In this document: piece after piece, positions 26,431-35,285 of the stretch
Position numbering within the stretch: position 1 is the first letter of the stretch
How the letters are laid out: every line of letters begins with the position of its first letter
Assembly: GCF_001632745.1 (NCBI RefSeq)
Contig: NZ_LQRT01000035.1
Coordinates: forward strand, 186,001-250,000
Length of the DNA stretch: 64,000 bases
Direction of reading: 5' to 3'
Source: Aquimarina aggregata
GTDB lineage: Bacteria > Bacteroidota > Bacteroidia > Flavobacteriales > Flavobacteriaceae
Position numbers and translations under genes: made by a program
The notes under the pieces: model-generated
What the model saw: the letters and a program-made list of their open reading frames with translations, nothing else
Databases searched by the model: none
What the model was told of the DNA's origin: nothing

Positions 26431-26469
26431 TTTTGTTAACTCATTCAATTAGGCTATATTTAGCCTAAT
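26431..26469 (+). promoter_or_regulatory. Promoter with overlapping palindrome before the amidohydrolase gene
   Basis: TTTTG (26431-26435) and TATATTTA (26455-26462), 19 nt apart, resemble a Bacteroidota promoter. A palindrome ATTAGGCTA-N4-TAGCCTAAT (26448-26469) covers the -7 element, as an operator would. It could instead be a terminator of the helicase gene, though no T run follows. Confidence 0.45.
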
Positions 26470-26491
26470 ATAGAATTATACACTTCACACA

Positions 26492-27769
26492 ATGCAAAAG
26501 TTACACACTCTTATTTTAATATTCGCTTGTACTTTTTTCTCGCAAGCGCAGGATACGTATTTACAATGCGGAAAAATCATAGATACCAAAGCTGGAAAAA
26601 TTTTAATTGAAAAAACCATAGTTGTATCGGGAAATAAAATAACAAAAATTCAGGATGGATATACTACCGGTAAAAAAGGAGATACTACTATTGATCTAAA
26701 AGGTAAAACGGTAATGCCCGGATTGATTGATATGCATGTTCATTTAGAAGAGGAAACAAACCCTAAAAAATATATACAACGATATACTGATAACGAAGCT
26801 GATATTGCTTATAACTCTGTAGAATTTGCCAAAACTACGCTAATGGCAGGATTCACAACCGTAAGAGACCTTGGCGGTAGTGGTGTTAATATCTCACTTA
26901 AAAAAGCTATCAGTAAAGGCAGAATAGATGGTCCAAGAGTTTTTACAGCTGGTAAAGCTTTAGCAACCACAGGAGGTCATGCTGATCCCACTAATGGAAG
27001 TAAGAGAATTTTAATTGGTGACCCAGGTCCTAAAGAAGGAGTAGTTAACAGTATTGGTGATGCAAAAAAAGCAGTAAGACAACGTTATAAAAATGGCGCA
27101 GATCTTATTAAGATAACCGCTACTGGTGGCGTACTTAGTGTAGCTAAAAGTAGTTCAAATCCGCAATTCACTTTAGAAGAAATAAAAGCTATTTGCGAAA
27201 CCGCAAAAGACTACGGTTTTCATGTTGCTGCACATGCTCATGGTGACGAAGGGATGCAACGTGCTATACTAGGAGGTGTAAAAACTATTGAACATGGTAC
27301 TCTGATGAGTGAAAAAACCATGGACTTAATGAAACAACACGATGCGTATTTAGTACCAACTATTACAGCCGGAAAAGAGGTTACCGAAAAAGCCGCTATT
27401 AAGAATTACTATCCCGCTATTATTGTTCCTAAAGCTCTCGAAATTGGGCCAAAAATTCAAAACACTTTTAGTAAAGCCTATAAAAGAGGGGTCGGAATTG
27501 CTTTTGGTACTGATGCTGGAGTATATAAACATGGCCAAAACGCAAAAGAATTTGAATTTATGGTAGAAGCAGGAATGCCAGCTATAGAAGCAATACAAAG
27601 CGCTACAACAACCAATGCGAAACTTCTGAATATGCAGGATCAATTAGGACAAATTGCCATTGGTTTTCTAGCCGATATTGTAGCTGTAAATGATGATCCT
27701 ACCAAAAAAATAAGCACTATGGAAAATATTGTGTTTGTAATGAAAGATGGCAAAGTTTATAAAAAATAA
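26492..27769 (+). CDS. Secreted amidohydrolase (imidazolonepropionase/prolidase-like)
   Basis: The 425-residue protein has a signal peptide (1-19, FFSQAQ), the metal ligands HVH (82 and 84) in LIDMHVHLEE, a lysine in DLIKITATGG (about 207) that is carbamylated in related enzymes, HAHGDEG and IEHGT (about 250-275), and FGTDAG (about 337). This is the metal-dependent amidohydrolase superfamily. Members of this branch with signal peptides often hydrolyse dipeptides or organophosphate-like esters. The substrate is not determined. RidA follows 63 bp later. Confidence 0.85.
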   Translation: MQKLHTLILIFACTFFSQAQDTYLQCGKIIDTKAGKILIEKTIVVSGNKITKIQDGYTTGKKGDTTIDLKGKTVMPGLIDMHVHLEEETNPKKYIQRYTDNEADIAYNSVEFAKTTLMAGFTTVRDLGGSGVNISLKKAISKGRIDGPRVFTAGKALATTGGHADPTNGSKRILIGDPGPKEGVVNSIGDAKKAVRQRYKNGADLIKITATGGVLSVAKSSSNPQFTLEEIKAICETAKDYGFHVAAHAHGDEGMQRAILGGVKTIEHGTLMSEKTMDLMKQHDAYLVPTITAGKEVTEKAAIKNYYPAIIVPKALEIGPKIQNTFSKAYKRGVGIAFGTDAGVYKHGQNAKEFEFMVEAGMPAIEAIQSATTTNAKLLNMQDQLGQIAIGFLADIVAVNDDPTKKISTMENIVFVMKDGKVYKK

Positions 27770-27832
27770 TCTATACCAAAACTTATCCTACAAAGAAACT
27801 ATCTTAAAGCATAATAATGTATACATAAGGAT

Positions 27833-28228
27833 ATGAGCGAAAAAAAATATATCACAACGGGAGAAGGACTACCTAATTGGCCCAATCCTATAAGCCATGC
27901 TGTTGTGGTTAATAATATGTGTTTTGTAAGCGGTCAATTGGCTGTTGATCCTAATGGCGATTATGTCTCTGGAACCGTTTTAGAAGAAGGCAAATTGGCA
28001 TTCTCTAACTTTTTTGCAGCTTTAAAAAATGCTGGGTTTACAAAAAACGATGTCGTATTTATTGATATTGCATTTGATGATTTAAAATATTTACCAGAAA
28101 TAAATAAATTATATATTGCTCTATTCCCTGAAGGTAAAAGACCAGCAAGAACTATATATCAAGCAGAAGCTTTACCTTTTGGTGGAAAAATTAAGATTAC
28201 AGGAACTGCAGTTAAAGATTTAAGTTAA
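27833..28228 (+). CDS. RidA family protein (enamine/imine deaminase)
   Basis: Hydrolyses reactive enamine/imine intermediates formed by PLP enzymes. The 131-residue protein has the fold's FVSGQLAVDPNG segment, the catalytic-type Arg in KRPARTIYQ (about 102-105) and a C-terminal KIKITGTAV. Its length and motifs are normal for YjgF/YER057c/UK114 proteins. It lies between the amidohydrolase and a small membrane protein on the same strand. The 63-bp and 69-bp gaps make a shared transcript possible. Confidence 0.9.
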   Translation: MSEKKYITTGEGLPNWPNPISHAVVVNNMCFVSGQLAVDPNGDYVSGTVLEEGKLAFSNFFAALKNAGFTKNDVVFIDIAFDDLKYLPEINKLYIALFPEGKRPARTIYQAEALPFGGKIKITGTAVKDLS

Positions 28229-28297
28229 TGGGTTATATCGTATAAATTATATTAAAACTGATTTTAAAATTCAACCTCCAGAAAACATAGATTAATC

Positions 28298-28753
28298 ATG
28301 GAAAAAACCTTTAAAATATTTCATTATATAAGTTTTTTACAATATCCATTTTTAATAATTGCACTATATTATTGCTATAAACCAATAATCTTTGATAATC
28401 AAAACTTTGTTGAAAGTTATAATTTAGGATTGTTATTTATAGGAATTGGACTTAGTTTTACTTCGCTTGCCGACATAAAAAAAAGAACTAAACTTGGTGA
28501 CAAAATATTTGGGAATCCAAAAAATGCAAAACTTTGGATTATTTATTTAGGTATACTCGTATTATCAATCTTTTCATTAGCCATTATCACAATGTTTTTT
28601 ACTAAAAAACCTGAATTAAATCAAATATCTATTGGATTGTTTGTATTGGGTATTGGAACTATTGGATTACTGCGAATGAATCTTGAAATTATCAAAACAT
28701 ATCAGCCAGATTGGGCTAAGCTAAAAAAACATAAAGTATTAGATAAATCATAA
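28298..28753 (+). CDS. Small multi-pass membrane protein, unknown function
   Basis: The 151-residue protein has four hydrophobic helices (about 14-28, 43-58, 79-102 and 109-126), a basic loop KKRTKLGDKIFGNPKNAKLW between helices 2 and 3, and a charged tail. No motif is recognised. It is 18 bp upstream of the VOC gene, so the two are likely co-transcribed. Confidence 0.72.
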   Translation: MEKTFKIFHYISFLQYPFLIIALYYCYKPIIFDNQNFVESYNLGLLFIGIGLSFTSLADIKKRTKLGDKIFGNPKNAKLWIIYLGILVLSIFSLAIITMFFTKKPELNQISIGLFVLGIGTIGLLRMNLEIIKTYQPDWAKLKKHKVLDKS

Positions 28754-28771
28754 ATTTTAAAACCTAAAAAC

Positions 28772-29155
28772 ATGAGACTAAATGCTGGAATTCTAACCAC
28801 AAAACTCCAGGAAACAAAATCATTTTATACCGAACACCTAGGGTTTACTATAAAATTTGAGAACGAATTTTATCTCTTATTACATACACCAAACAAAAAA
28901 GATACAATTAGTTTTCTTTTACCCAACCATCCCACTCAACACCCTTTTTTTCACCCAGAATTTCAAGGACAAGGAATGTATTTAACGATTGAGGTCGAAA
29001 ATGTTGATGAGTTTTATCATAATTTACAGAATCAAAATATCGAAATCAAAGTTGACCTAAGAGACGAACCATGGGGTGAAAGACACTTTGCTATTGAAGA
29101 TCCCAATGGTATCGGAATTGATATCGTAAAATACACAGAACCTCTAGAAAGCTAA
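28772..29155 (+). CDS. VOC superfamily (glyoxalase/bleomycin-resistance fold) protein
   Basis: The 127-residue protein has the two beta-alpha-beta-beta-beta modules of the vicinal oxygen chelate fold: LQETKSFYTEHLGFTIKFE (about 12-30) and VENVDEFYHNLQNQNIEIK (about 70-90), ending in FAIEDPNGIGIDIVKY. No single catalytic residue set lets me pick between a glyoxalase, dioxygenase or antibiotic-binding role. It probably forms a pair with the membrane protein gene before it. Confidence 0.85.
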   Translation: MRLNAGILTTKLQETKSFYTEHLGFTIKFENEFYLLLHTPNKKDTISFLLPNHPTQHPFFHPEFQGQGMYLTIEVENVDEFYHNLQNQNIEIKVDLRDEPWGERHFAIEDPNGIGIDIVKYTEPLES

Positions 29156-29247
29156 ATCCATTACTTTCAAAAAATACTTAGTAACATTTTAAAAATAGTT
29201 AGACATATAGTTACGCAACAATCATTTAATCAAAAAACCACACGATC

Positions 29248-30708
29248 ATGAAATCTAACTTAAGTCAAACTTCAAAAAGGATATTGTGTATTGGTATCTT
29301 CTTTCAATTAATTACAATCTCTATTTCTACAGCACAAACCAAAGTAGATAAGATTGATAAGGTTATGCAACTGTACTCATCATATAACCAATTTAATGGT
29401 TCTGTTTTAGTTGCAGAAAAGGGAAAAGTAGTATATAAGAAAGGATTTGGATTAGCTAATATGGAATGGGATATTAAGAACAAACCCGATACTAAACATC
29501 GATTGGGTTCAATCACGAAACAATTCACTGCAATGTTAATTCTTCAATTAGTTGAGCAAGGAAAATTAAAATTAGATGTTCCGATCACTACTTATTTACC
29601 TAATTACACCAAAGCCACAGGGGATAAAATAACAATTCATCACTTACTTACACATACTTCTGGCATTCCAAATTATACCTCTTTTGCTGGTTTTTTTCAA
29701 AATACATCTCGCAATCCATACACCCCAGAAGAATTTGTTAACGTATTTAAAGACTCTACATTACAATTTGTACCTGGTCAAAAATTTGCCTACAGTAATT
29801 CAGGATACTTCTTACTAGGATATATCATAGAAAAAGTATCAGGTAAGACTTATGAACAAATGCTGCAAGAAAATATCTTTACTCCATTAAAAATGAACAA
29901 TACAGGTTATGATCATCACCATACAATTCTAAAAAATAGAGCCGGAGCTTATCAAAAGAATGGAAATTCGTATCTAAATGCTGGATTTCTAGATATGTCT
30001 ATCCCTTATGCTGCCGGATCAATGTACTCTACCGTAGAAGACCTGTATTTATGGGATCAAGCATTATATACGGATAAATTAATTTCCAAAAAGAGTAAAG
30101 AGTTAATGTATACACCTTTTAAAGCAAACTATGGATATGGATGGAGTATTCGGTATCAAAAAATAGGTAAAAGCAATGATAGTATAAAAGTGATAGGTCA
30201 TGGGGGTGGTATTAATGGCTTTAATACACTTATCTCTAGATATCCATCTGATCAAAATTTTGTTATACTACTCAATAATACGGGAAGAACTAATTTAGGA
30301 GAAATGACTACTGCTATCACAAATATTCTTAATAACCTTCCTTATGAAGAGCCTAAAAAATCGCTGGCATTTTCATTACTAGATATCATCAAAAAAAATG
30401 GTATCACTTCTGGTCTCGCAGAATTCAAAAAATTAAAAAAATCTGCAATTCATAAAATTGACCAAAGAGAAATGAATAGCGCAGGTTACCAATTATTACG
30501 ATCAGGGAAAGTTAAAGAAGCAATCGAAATTTTTAAACTTAATGTTGATGCTTTTCCTAAATCTGGAAATGTATATGATAGCTTAGGCGAAGCATACATG
30601 ACCGATGGAAATAACGAACTTGCAATTGAAAACTACAAAAAATCCGTTGAAATAGATCCAAAAAATAGTAGCGGAGCGGCCATATTAAAAAAACTTCAAT
30701 CCAAATAG
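29248..30708 (+). CDS. Serine hydrolase (class C beta-lactamase / penicillin-binding-like) with C-terminal TPR
   Basis: The 486-residue protein has a signal peptide (about 1-29), SxxK (S88-I-T-K91), the YSN motif in FAYSNSGY (about 180) and HGG in GHGGGINGF (about 318), which together define the class C/AmpH/EstB group. The C-terminal part after about 410 has TPR-type repeats (SGKVKEAIEIF, VYDSLGEAYM, ELAIENYKKSVEIDPKN). Most such flavobacterial proteins are peptidases or esterases of the periplasm and not resistance enzymes. It is probably transcribed alone. Confidence 0.88.
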   Translation: MKSNLSQTSKRILCIGIFFQLITISISTAQTKVDKIDKVMQLYSSYNQFNGSVLVAEKGKVVYKKGFGLANMEWDIKNKPDTKHRLGSITKQFTAMLILQLVEQGKLKLDVPITTYLPNYTKATGDKITIHHLLTHTSGIPNYTSFAGFFQNTSRNPYTPEEFVNVFKDSTLQFVPGQKFAYSNSGYFLLGYIIEKVSGKTYEQMLQENIFTPLKMNNTGYDHHHTILKNRAGAYQKNGNSYLNAGFLDMSIPYAAGSMYSTVEDLYLWDQALYTDKLISKKSKELMYTPFKANYGYGWSIRYQKIGKSNDSIKVIGHGGGINGFNTLISRYPSDQNFVILLNNTGRTNLGEMTTAITNILNNLPYEEPKKSLAFSLLDIIKKNGITSGLAEFKKLKKSAIHKIDQREMNSAGYQLLRSGKVKEAIEIFKLNVDAFPKSGNVYDSLGEAYMTDGNNELAIENYKKSVEIDPKNSSGAAILKKLQSK

Positions 30709-30798
30709 AAAAAAGCTCTATCAGATCTTACACATTTATCCCAGACACCTTTTCTTTTTTGTTTATTTTGTAGTCTAAATGCGATAACACATCAATTC

Positions 30799-31383
30799 AT
30801 GTCGAATCAAAACATAAAAATTACCAAAAAAGAAATTTTATCTGATAATTGGTATACACTTCATAAAGTAACTTACGAATATCTAAACAAACAAGGACAA
30901 TGGGAAACACATCAAAGAGAAGCCTATGATCGAGGAAATGGTGCAGTAATTTTATTATACAATGCCAGTATCAAGAAAATAATCCTAACCAGTCAGTTTA
31001 GATTACCCACATATATTAATGGTAATACTAATGGTATGATGATCGAAGCATGTGCTGGATTATTGGATCAAGACAATCCGGAAGATTGTATTAGAAAAGA
31101 AACTGAAGAAGAAACTGGATATAAAATAGATAAAGTGCAAAAAGTATTTGAATCTTATATGTCTCCAGGTTCTGTAACAGAAGTATTGTATTTTTTTATA
31201 GCTGAATATACTAGTGACATGAAAGTTAGTGAAGGTGGCGGCATTCAAGAAGAGCAAGAAAATATAGAAGTGCTTGAACTAGATTTCGAAAAAGCAATGT
31301 CAATGATGTATTCTGGTGAGATAAAAGATGCCAAAACAATTATGTTATTACAATATGCCAAAATCCACAACTTGATATCATAA
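30799..31383 (+). CDS. NUDIX hydrolase, GDP-mannose pyrophosphatase type (NudK-like)
   Basis: The 194-residue protein has a Nudix box starting G-LLDQDN and running PEDCIRKETEEETGY (about 95-115), with the REU-EE-G core intact except that RKETEEETG has Thr in place of a usual Ala. Upstream EACAGLL and downstream YMSPGSVTE match NudK-type enzymes that split GDP-mannose. It ends 13 bp before the ATG of the endonuclease V-like gene, so the two are probably one unit. Confidence 0.85.
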   Translation: MSNQNIKITKKEILSDNWYTLHKVTYEYLNKQGQWETHQREAYDRGNGAVILLYNASIKKIILTSQFRLPTYINGNTNGMMIEACAGLLDQDNPEDCIRKETEEETGYKIDKVQKVFESYMSPGSVTEVLYFFIAEYTSDMKVSEGGGIQEEQENIEVLELDFEKAMSMMYSGEIKDAKTIMLLQYAKIHNLIS

Positions 31384-31396
31384 ATTGTTATTAATC

Positions 31397-31921
31397 ATGA
31401 TTCTAGCCCTAGACACATATTATTATAAAAATAAAGCAAAAACCGTTTGTGTGTGCTTTACTGATATTTCTAATAATCAACCCATACATATTTATTCTGA
31501 AATTATAGAAGGTGTTTCGGCATATGAACCCGGAGCTTTTTACAAGAGAGAATTACCCTGTATTCTTAGTATTTTAAAACAAGTTGATCTAAACGAAGTA
31601 ACCTATATCATTGTAGATAGTTTTGTGATACTTGATGATTCAGGAAAATTTGGACTTGGCGGTCATTTATTTGAGGCTCTTGACAAAAAAATCCCCATTA
31701 TAGGTGTTGCTAAATCTGGTTTTCATGCCAATAAAAATAATGTTTTAGAACTCTTGCGAGGCGAAAGTAAAAAACCATTATATATTTCTGCTATTGGAAT
31801 CGAACTACAAACAGCATATATGATGATAAAATCAATGCATGGTGCATACCGAATGCCGACACTATTGCAACTCTTAGACACCAAAACAAAAGAAAATACA
31901 AAAGATTTTCTCGAAGGATAA
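31397..31921 (+). CDS. Endonuclease V-like protein, short form
   Basis: From the ATG at 31397 it has 174 residues; an upstream TTG at 31385 would add four. Known endonuclease V enzymes cut DNA or RNA near deoxyinosine. The key acidic residues appear kept: Asp6 in LALD, Glu52 in FYKREL and Asp74 in IIVDS. The GFGLxGHL-like FGLGGHLFEALDKKIPIIGVAKS and the PLYISAIG and AYRMPTLLQLLD segments follow the family order. It is about 50 residues shorter than the usual 220-230, mainly at the N-terminus. Activity is therefore uncertain. Confidence 0.75.
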   Translation: MILALDTYYYKNKAKTVCVCFTDISNNQPIHIYSEIIEGVSAYEPGAFYKRELPCILSILKQVDLNEVTYIIVDSFVILDDSGKFGLGGHLFEALDKKIPIIGVAKSGFHANKNNVLELLRGESKKPLYISAIGIELQTAYMMIKSMHGAYRMPTLLQLLDTKTKENTKDFLEG

Positions 31922-31983
31922 TTTTCAGGAAATTACAACTAATACGACCAAATATACAGTCCAATTATTAATCCTTTACAATT

Positions 31984-32871
31984 ATGCAAATCTTAAAGCC
32001 AGATTTTACTCGTTTCAAATCAATTACAGATTTTCCTTATGCAGAGAATTTTGTTGATTTCGATACTCTCAAAATGCATTATATAGATGAAGGAAAAGGT
32101 GAAACAATTTTAGCATTACATGGAGAACCCACATGGTCATATTTATACAGAAAGTTCATCCCTATTTTAAAAGATTATCGATTTATTGCTCCAGATCTTA
32201 TTGGTTTTGGTAAGTCTGATAAAATTGTTGGGCGCAAAAATTACAGTTTTGACTTACATTTTAGGTCTTTAGAAAATTTAATTCACAAATTAGATATAAA
32301 CGATATTACTTTGGTAGTTCAAGATTGGGGAGGTATTCTTGGACTCTGTTTATTAGCAAAGTACCCTGAACGATTTAAAAGAGTAGTAGTACTAAATACT
32401 TTTCTACCTGTCGGAAAAAAAATGTCTTTCTTTTTTAAACTTTGGAGAATGTATGCTAAATACCACCCTTCTCTATCGATTGGTACTATCATACGCCAAG
32501 CCTCTTATCAAAAGATCCCTGCTGAAGTTATTAAAGCATATGAAGCACCATTCCCCAATCGTAAACATAAGGGTGGTGCAGTAGCTTTTCCTTTGTTGGT
32601 TCCCGCTACACCTAATGATCCTGCTGTAAAACCAATACAAAAAGCAAGAGATGTTCTTTCAAAATGGGATAAACCTGCTCTAGTTATGTTTTCAGATAAT
32701 GACAAAGTATTGGGTGGTCTTCAAAAATTCTTTTATAAGTTGATTCCCACCGCCAATGAGCAACAAAAGATCATAATTAAAGATGCTGGACATTTTTTAC
32801 AAGAAGAAAAAGGTGAAGAAATAGCAATGTATATTGATAAATTTATAAAAGGTGAGCTCAAAACAAAATAA
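31984..32871 (+). CDS. Haloalkane dehalogenase-like alpha/beta hydrolase
   Basis: The 295-residue protein has an HGEPTWSYLYRK motif (46-57) with Glu48 after the His-Gly, the nucleophile Asp114 with Trp115 in VQDWGGILG, an acid in FSDNDKVLG (about 238) and the base in AGHFLQEE (about 268). Asp as nucleophile followed by Trp, together with HGE, is the pattern of haloalkane dehalogenases of subfamily I (DhlA-like), where the Trp and a second halide-binding residue hold the halide. The cap-domain halide residue cannot be confirmed by eye. The natural substrate is unknown; marine halocarbons are a guess. Confidence 0.8.
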   Translation: MQILKPDFTRFKSITDFPYAENFVDFDTLKMHYIDEGKGETILALHGEPTWSYLYRKFIPILKDYRFIAPDLIGFGKSDKIVGRKNYSFDLHFRSLENLIHKLDINDITLVVQDWGGILGLCLLAKYPERFKRVVVLNTFLPVGKKMSFFFKLWRMYAKYHPSLSIGTIIRQASYQKIPAEVIKAYEAPFPNRKHKGGAVAFPLLVPATPNDPAVKPIQKARDVLSKWDKPALVMFSDNDKVLGGLQKFFYKLIPTANEQQKIIIKDAGHFLQEEKGEEIAMYIDKFIKGELKTK

Positions 32872-33134
32872 TTAGGATTTTAAGATTATCATAAATTTAC
32901 TTATTCCCTACCCTTCAGTGCTATAAAAACTATTTCCCCCGCCATATCCCAATAGCCTAAAAACAACTAATAATCAACAAGTTAACACTTTTTTCTGTTT
33001 GATATTTCGCACCAATACAATAGGATGAAATATTTTTTCAGAAGAATCTCTTGTAGTTTTGTTTCATCGATTATTAATACATTATTAAATAGCTGGTATC
33101 AAACTTAAAACTAATAACTATAAAAAAAACTACT

Positions 33135-33233
33135 ATGAACTTATTTAAAACAAAATTCAGATTTAACTTCAAAAACATTATTAGCATATTATCAGAGCTT
33201 CCTAAAGCTTGTAGTTATGCAATACACAGATAA
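33135..33233 (+). CDS. 32-residue peptide with C-terminal LPxAxSxAIHR (copy 1)
   Basis: A 32-codon ORF, ATG to TAA. It has a basic, aromatic N-terminal half (MNLFKTKFRFNFKN) and ends LPKACSYAIHR. An ORF at 40283-40381 has exactly the same length and ends LPAASSNAIHR. Over 32 positions without gaps 13 residues are the same, with 8 of the last 11. Codons differ between the copies at the shared C-terminus (GCA ATA CAC AGA versus GCG ATA CAT CGA), which fits protein-level selection. No known family is recognised, and there is no signal peptide. It stands in an otherwise empty gap between the dehalogenase and fabD. Confidence 0.62.
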   Translation: MNLFKTKFRFNFKNIISILSELPKACSYAIHR

Positions 33234-33284
33234 AAAGGAGTATAATAGGGAAAACAATTACACATCACTTTTAAAACTTTTATT

Positions 33285-33383
33285 ATGAACACAAAAATTA
33301 AATTAAACTATATAGTGCTGGCTAATATTTGCTTGTTAAGCAGCATAGTTTCAATGATCACATTAATTTTATTACTATTTTAA
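33285..33383 (+). CDS. Possible 32-residue single-helix membrane peptide
   Basis: A 32-codon ORF begins 51 bp after the AIHR peptide ends. It has a short basic start (MNTKIKLNY) and then a strongly hydrophobic stretch to the end (ICLLSSIVSMITLILLLF). It would cross the membrane once. No homologue or second copy is seen in the window, so it is a weak call. Its nearness to the AIHR peptide and equal length are suggestive only. Confidence 0.35.
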   Translation: MNTKIKLNYIVLANICLLSSIVSMITLILLLF

Positions 33384-33420
33384 ATTATTATCAAATCAAT
33401 TTATTTATGAAATACAGCAT

Positions 33421-33460
33421 AAAAAAGCCCCTAAAGGTGATGCACCGTTAGGGGTTAATT
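33421..33460. terminator. Bidirectional terminator beside fabD
   Basis: CCCCTAA (33428-33434) and TTAGGGG (33448-33454) form a stem, extended inside by GGTG/CACC. On the minus strand a run of T follows (A6 at 33421-33426). It terminates fabD and may also end the peptide transcript. Confidence 0.85.
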
Positions 33461-33477
33461 TTTACAATCTTGTTCTA

Positions 33478-34359
33478 TTATATTGCTGCTGAAATTGTTT
33501 CCATAGATCGATCTACTTTTTTAACAAGTCCAGATAACACTTTACCAGGACCAACCTCTGTAAATGACGTCGCTCCATCATTAATCATATTCTTTATACT
33601 TTGAGTCCACTTAACAGGAGCTGTAAGCTGAGCTATCAAATTCTTTTTAATTTCTGAAGGATTCGTAACAGCTGTAGTAGTTACATTTTGGTATACAGGG
33701 CAGTTTGGTGTGTTAAAGGTAGTTGCTTCTATTGCCGCTGCCAGTTCTTCTCTTGCCGGTTCCATTAATGGGGAATGAAAAGCACCTCCTACTGGTAAAA
33801 CCAAAGCTCTTCTTGCCCCTTTTTCTTTCATAACTTCGCATGCTTTTTCAATAGCATCGACCTCGCCTGATATTACCAATTGACCTGGACAATTATAATT
33901 AGCCGCTACTACTACTCCATCAATTCCTGCACATACGTTCTCTACAACTTCATCTTCTAACCCCAAAACTGCTGCCATTGTAGATGGTTTTAATTCGCAA
34001 GCTTTTTGCATAGCTAATGCTCTTTTGTACACCAATCGCAATGCGTCTTCAAAATCTAAAGTACCATTTGCTACTAATGCCGAAAATTCACCAAGAGAAT
34101 GTCCTGCAACCATATTTGGTTTAAAATCTTCTCCAAGTACTTTACTAAGTATTACTGAGTGTAAAAAAATAGCAGGTTGTGTTACTTTAGTTTGTTTTAG
34201 CTCTTCTGCAGTGCCTTCAAACATAATTTTGGTGATCTCAAAACCTAATATTTCATTGGCTTTTTCAAAAAGTTCTTTGGCTATAGCTGAGTTTTCATAT
34301 AAATCTAAACCCATTCCTGAAAATTGAGCTCCTTGACCAGGAAAAACATATGCATTCAT
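33478..34359 (-). CDS. fabD: Malonyl-CoA:ACP transacylase
   Basis: Loads malonyl groups onto acyl carrier protein for fatty-acid synthesis. From the ATG at 34359 the protein has 293 residues and starts MNAYVFPGQGAQFSGMG, the conserved FabD N-terminus (oxyanion-hole Gln). The active Ser88 is in GHSLGE, and GGAFHSPLM holds the catalytic His (about 197). The frame is open for eight codons upstream to 34383, which I judge not part of the protein. It is a stand-alone gene, not beside other fab genes here. Confidence 0.95.
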   Translation of the reverse strand: MNAYVFPGQGAQFSGMGLDLYENSAIAKELFEKANEILGFEITKIMFEGTAEELKQTKVTQPAIFLHSVILSKVLGEDFKPNMVAGHSLGEFSALVANGTLDFEDALRLVYKRALAMQKACELKPSTMAAVLGLEDEVVENVCAGIDGVVVAANYNCPGQLVISGEVDAIEKACEVMKEKGARRALVLPVGGAFHSPLMEPAREELAAAIEATTFNTPNCPVYQNVTTTAVTNPSEIKKNLIAQLTAPVKWTQSIKNMINDGATSFTEVGPGKVLSGLVKKVDRSMETISAAI

Positions 34360-34433
34360 GTGCTGTTTGTTTAAAATTTTCACAAAAGTAAGGATTCTAA
34401 GTTATAAAGTTTCAAAGTACATTGTTAAGGATA

Positions 34434-35285
34434 CTATGAATACATTTTTACAATTGTTTTTACCTGTTGATAATACGAAACACCAAATAAATTGAGATGT
34501 ACCAATAGGTAATACAATTGCCAAATGGGTTGTCGTATTTTCCAATTTTCTATCAAAGGATAAGTATCATGATATACTTCAAATATACGGTTATCAAATC
34601 CACCAAAAAGATGCATCATTGCAATATCCATTTCTCTTGATGCATAAGCAACAGCTGGATCAATAAGACATGGTAGTCCTTCTTCATTTATTATATAATT
34701 TCCATTCCACAAATCCCCGTGTACCAAACTCGATTTTTCAGAAGGAATTTCATTTTCTATATTCTTATAAAACATATCCAAACCTAAAAAGGCAAATCCT
34801 TTTTGTATCGCCATATTAAACTGTGGTTCTAATCTACTTACGATATAAAAATCAAAGGCTGATTTACACTTAGTATTTTTTTGAGAAAGACTTCCTATAT
34901 AATTATCCTCTTCAAATCCAAAATACGGTTTAGATTCTCTATGTAGTTGGGCTAATCGTTTTCCAAACTCTTCTGAAAAGTTAGTTGTTTTTTCTCCTTT
35001 AGCGATATATGGCATCATTAAAAATGCATCATCACCCAAAGTTCCTACTTGTAACACATCAGGTATTACAAAGCAGTTACAATCCCGTAGTTTTTGCAGT
35101 CCAGCAGCCTCTGCCTCAAACAATCCTGGAAATTTAGAATTACTATTAAGCTTAATAACAACTTTTTGATTTTTTGTTATTAATGCATACACAGAATTAA
35201 TATCTCCTCCAGACAAGAGGTACGATTCTTTAATTTTTTCAGAAAGTAATGTTTCAAAATGGTTTATGTGTTTTGGAGATAACAC
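34434..35285 (-). CDS. Fructosamine kinase family protein
   Basis: Phosphorylates sugars bound to amines so that glycation can be reversed. The 283-residue protein has the aminoglycoside-phosphotransferase-like catalytic loop VHGDLWNGNYI (about 195-205) and the metal-binding Asp in PCLIDPAVAYASREMDIAM (about 211). It uses a GTG start at 35285 that overlaps the TAG of the DHFR fusion gene by one base (TAGTG), so the two are translationally coupled. The family name follows this fold, and the actual substrate is not shown. Confidence 0.87.
   Translation of the reverse strand: MLSPKHINHFETLLSEKIKESYLLSGGDINSVYALITKNQKVVIKLNSNSKFPGLFEAEAAGLQKLRDCNCFVIPDVLQVGTLGDDAFLMMPYIAKGEKTTNFSEEFGKRLAQLHRESKPYFGFEEDNYIGSLSQKNTKCKSAFDFYIVSRLEPQFNMAIQKGFAFLGLDMFYKNIENEIPSEKSSLVHGDLWNGNYIINEEGLPCLIDPAVAYASREMDIAMMHLFGGFDNRIFEVYHDTYPLIENWKIRQPIWQLYYLLVHLNLFGVSYYQQVKTIVKMYS

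Noticed and set aside
29248..30708. Beta-lactamase resistance gene
   Set aside because: The SxxK/YxN/HxG motifs are shared with peptidases and esterases, and the C-terminal TPR part and context do not suggest resistance.
31397..31921. TTG at 31385 as start of the endonuclease V-like gene
   Set aside because: The ATG at 31397 gives the natural first strand (MILALD) and a normal start codon; the extra four residues add nothing.
33025..33108. 27-residue ORF (MKYFFRRISCS...) just before the first AIHR peptide
   Set aside because: No resemblance to the AIHR peptides or to other ORFs; short ORFs are expected by chance in AT-rich gaps.
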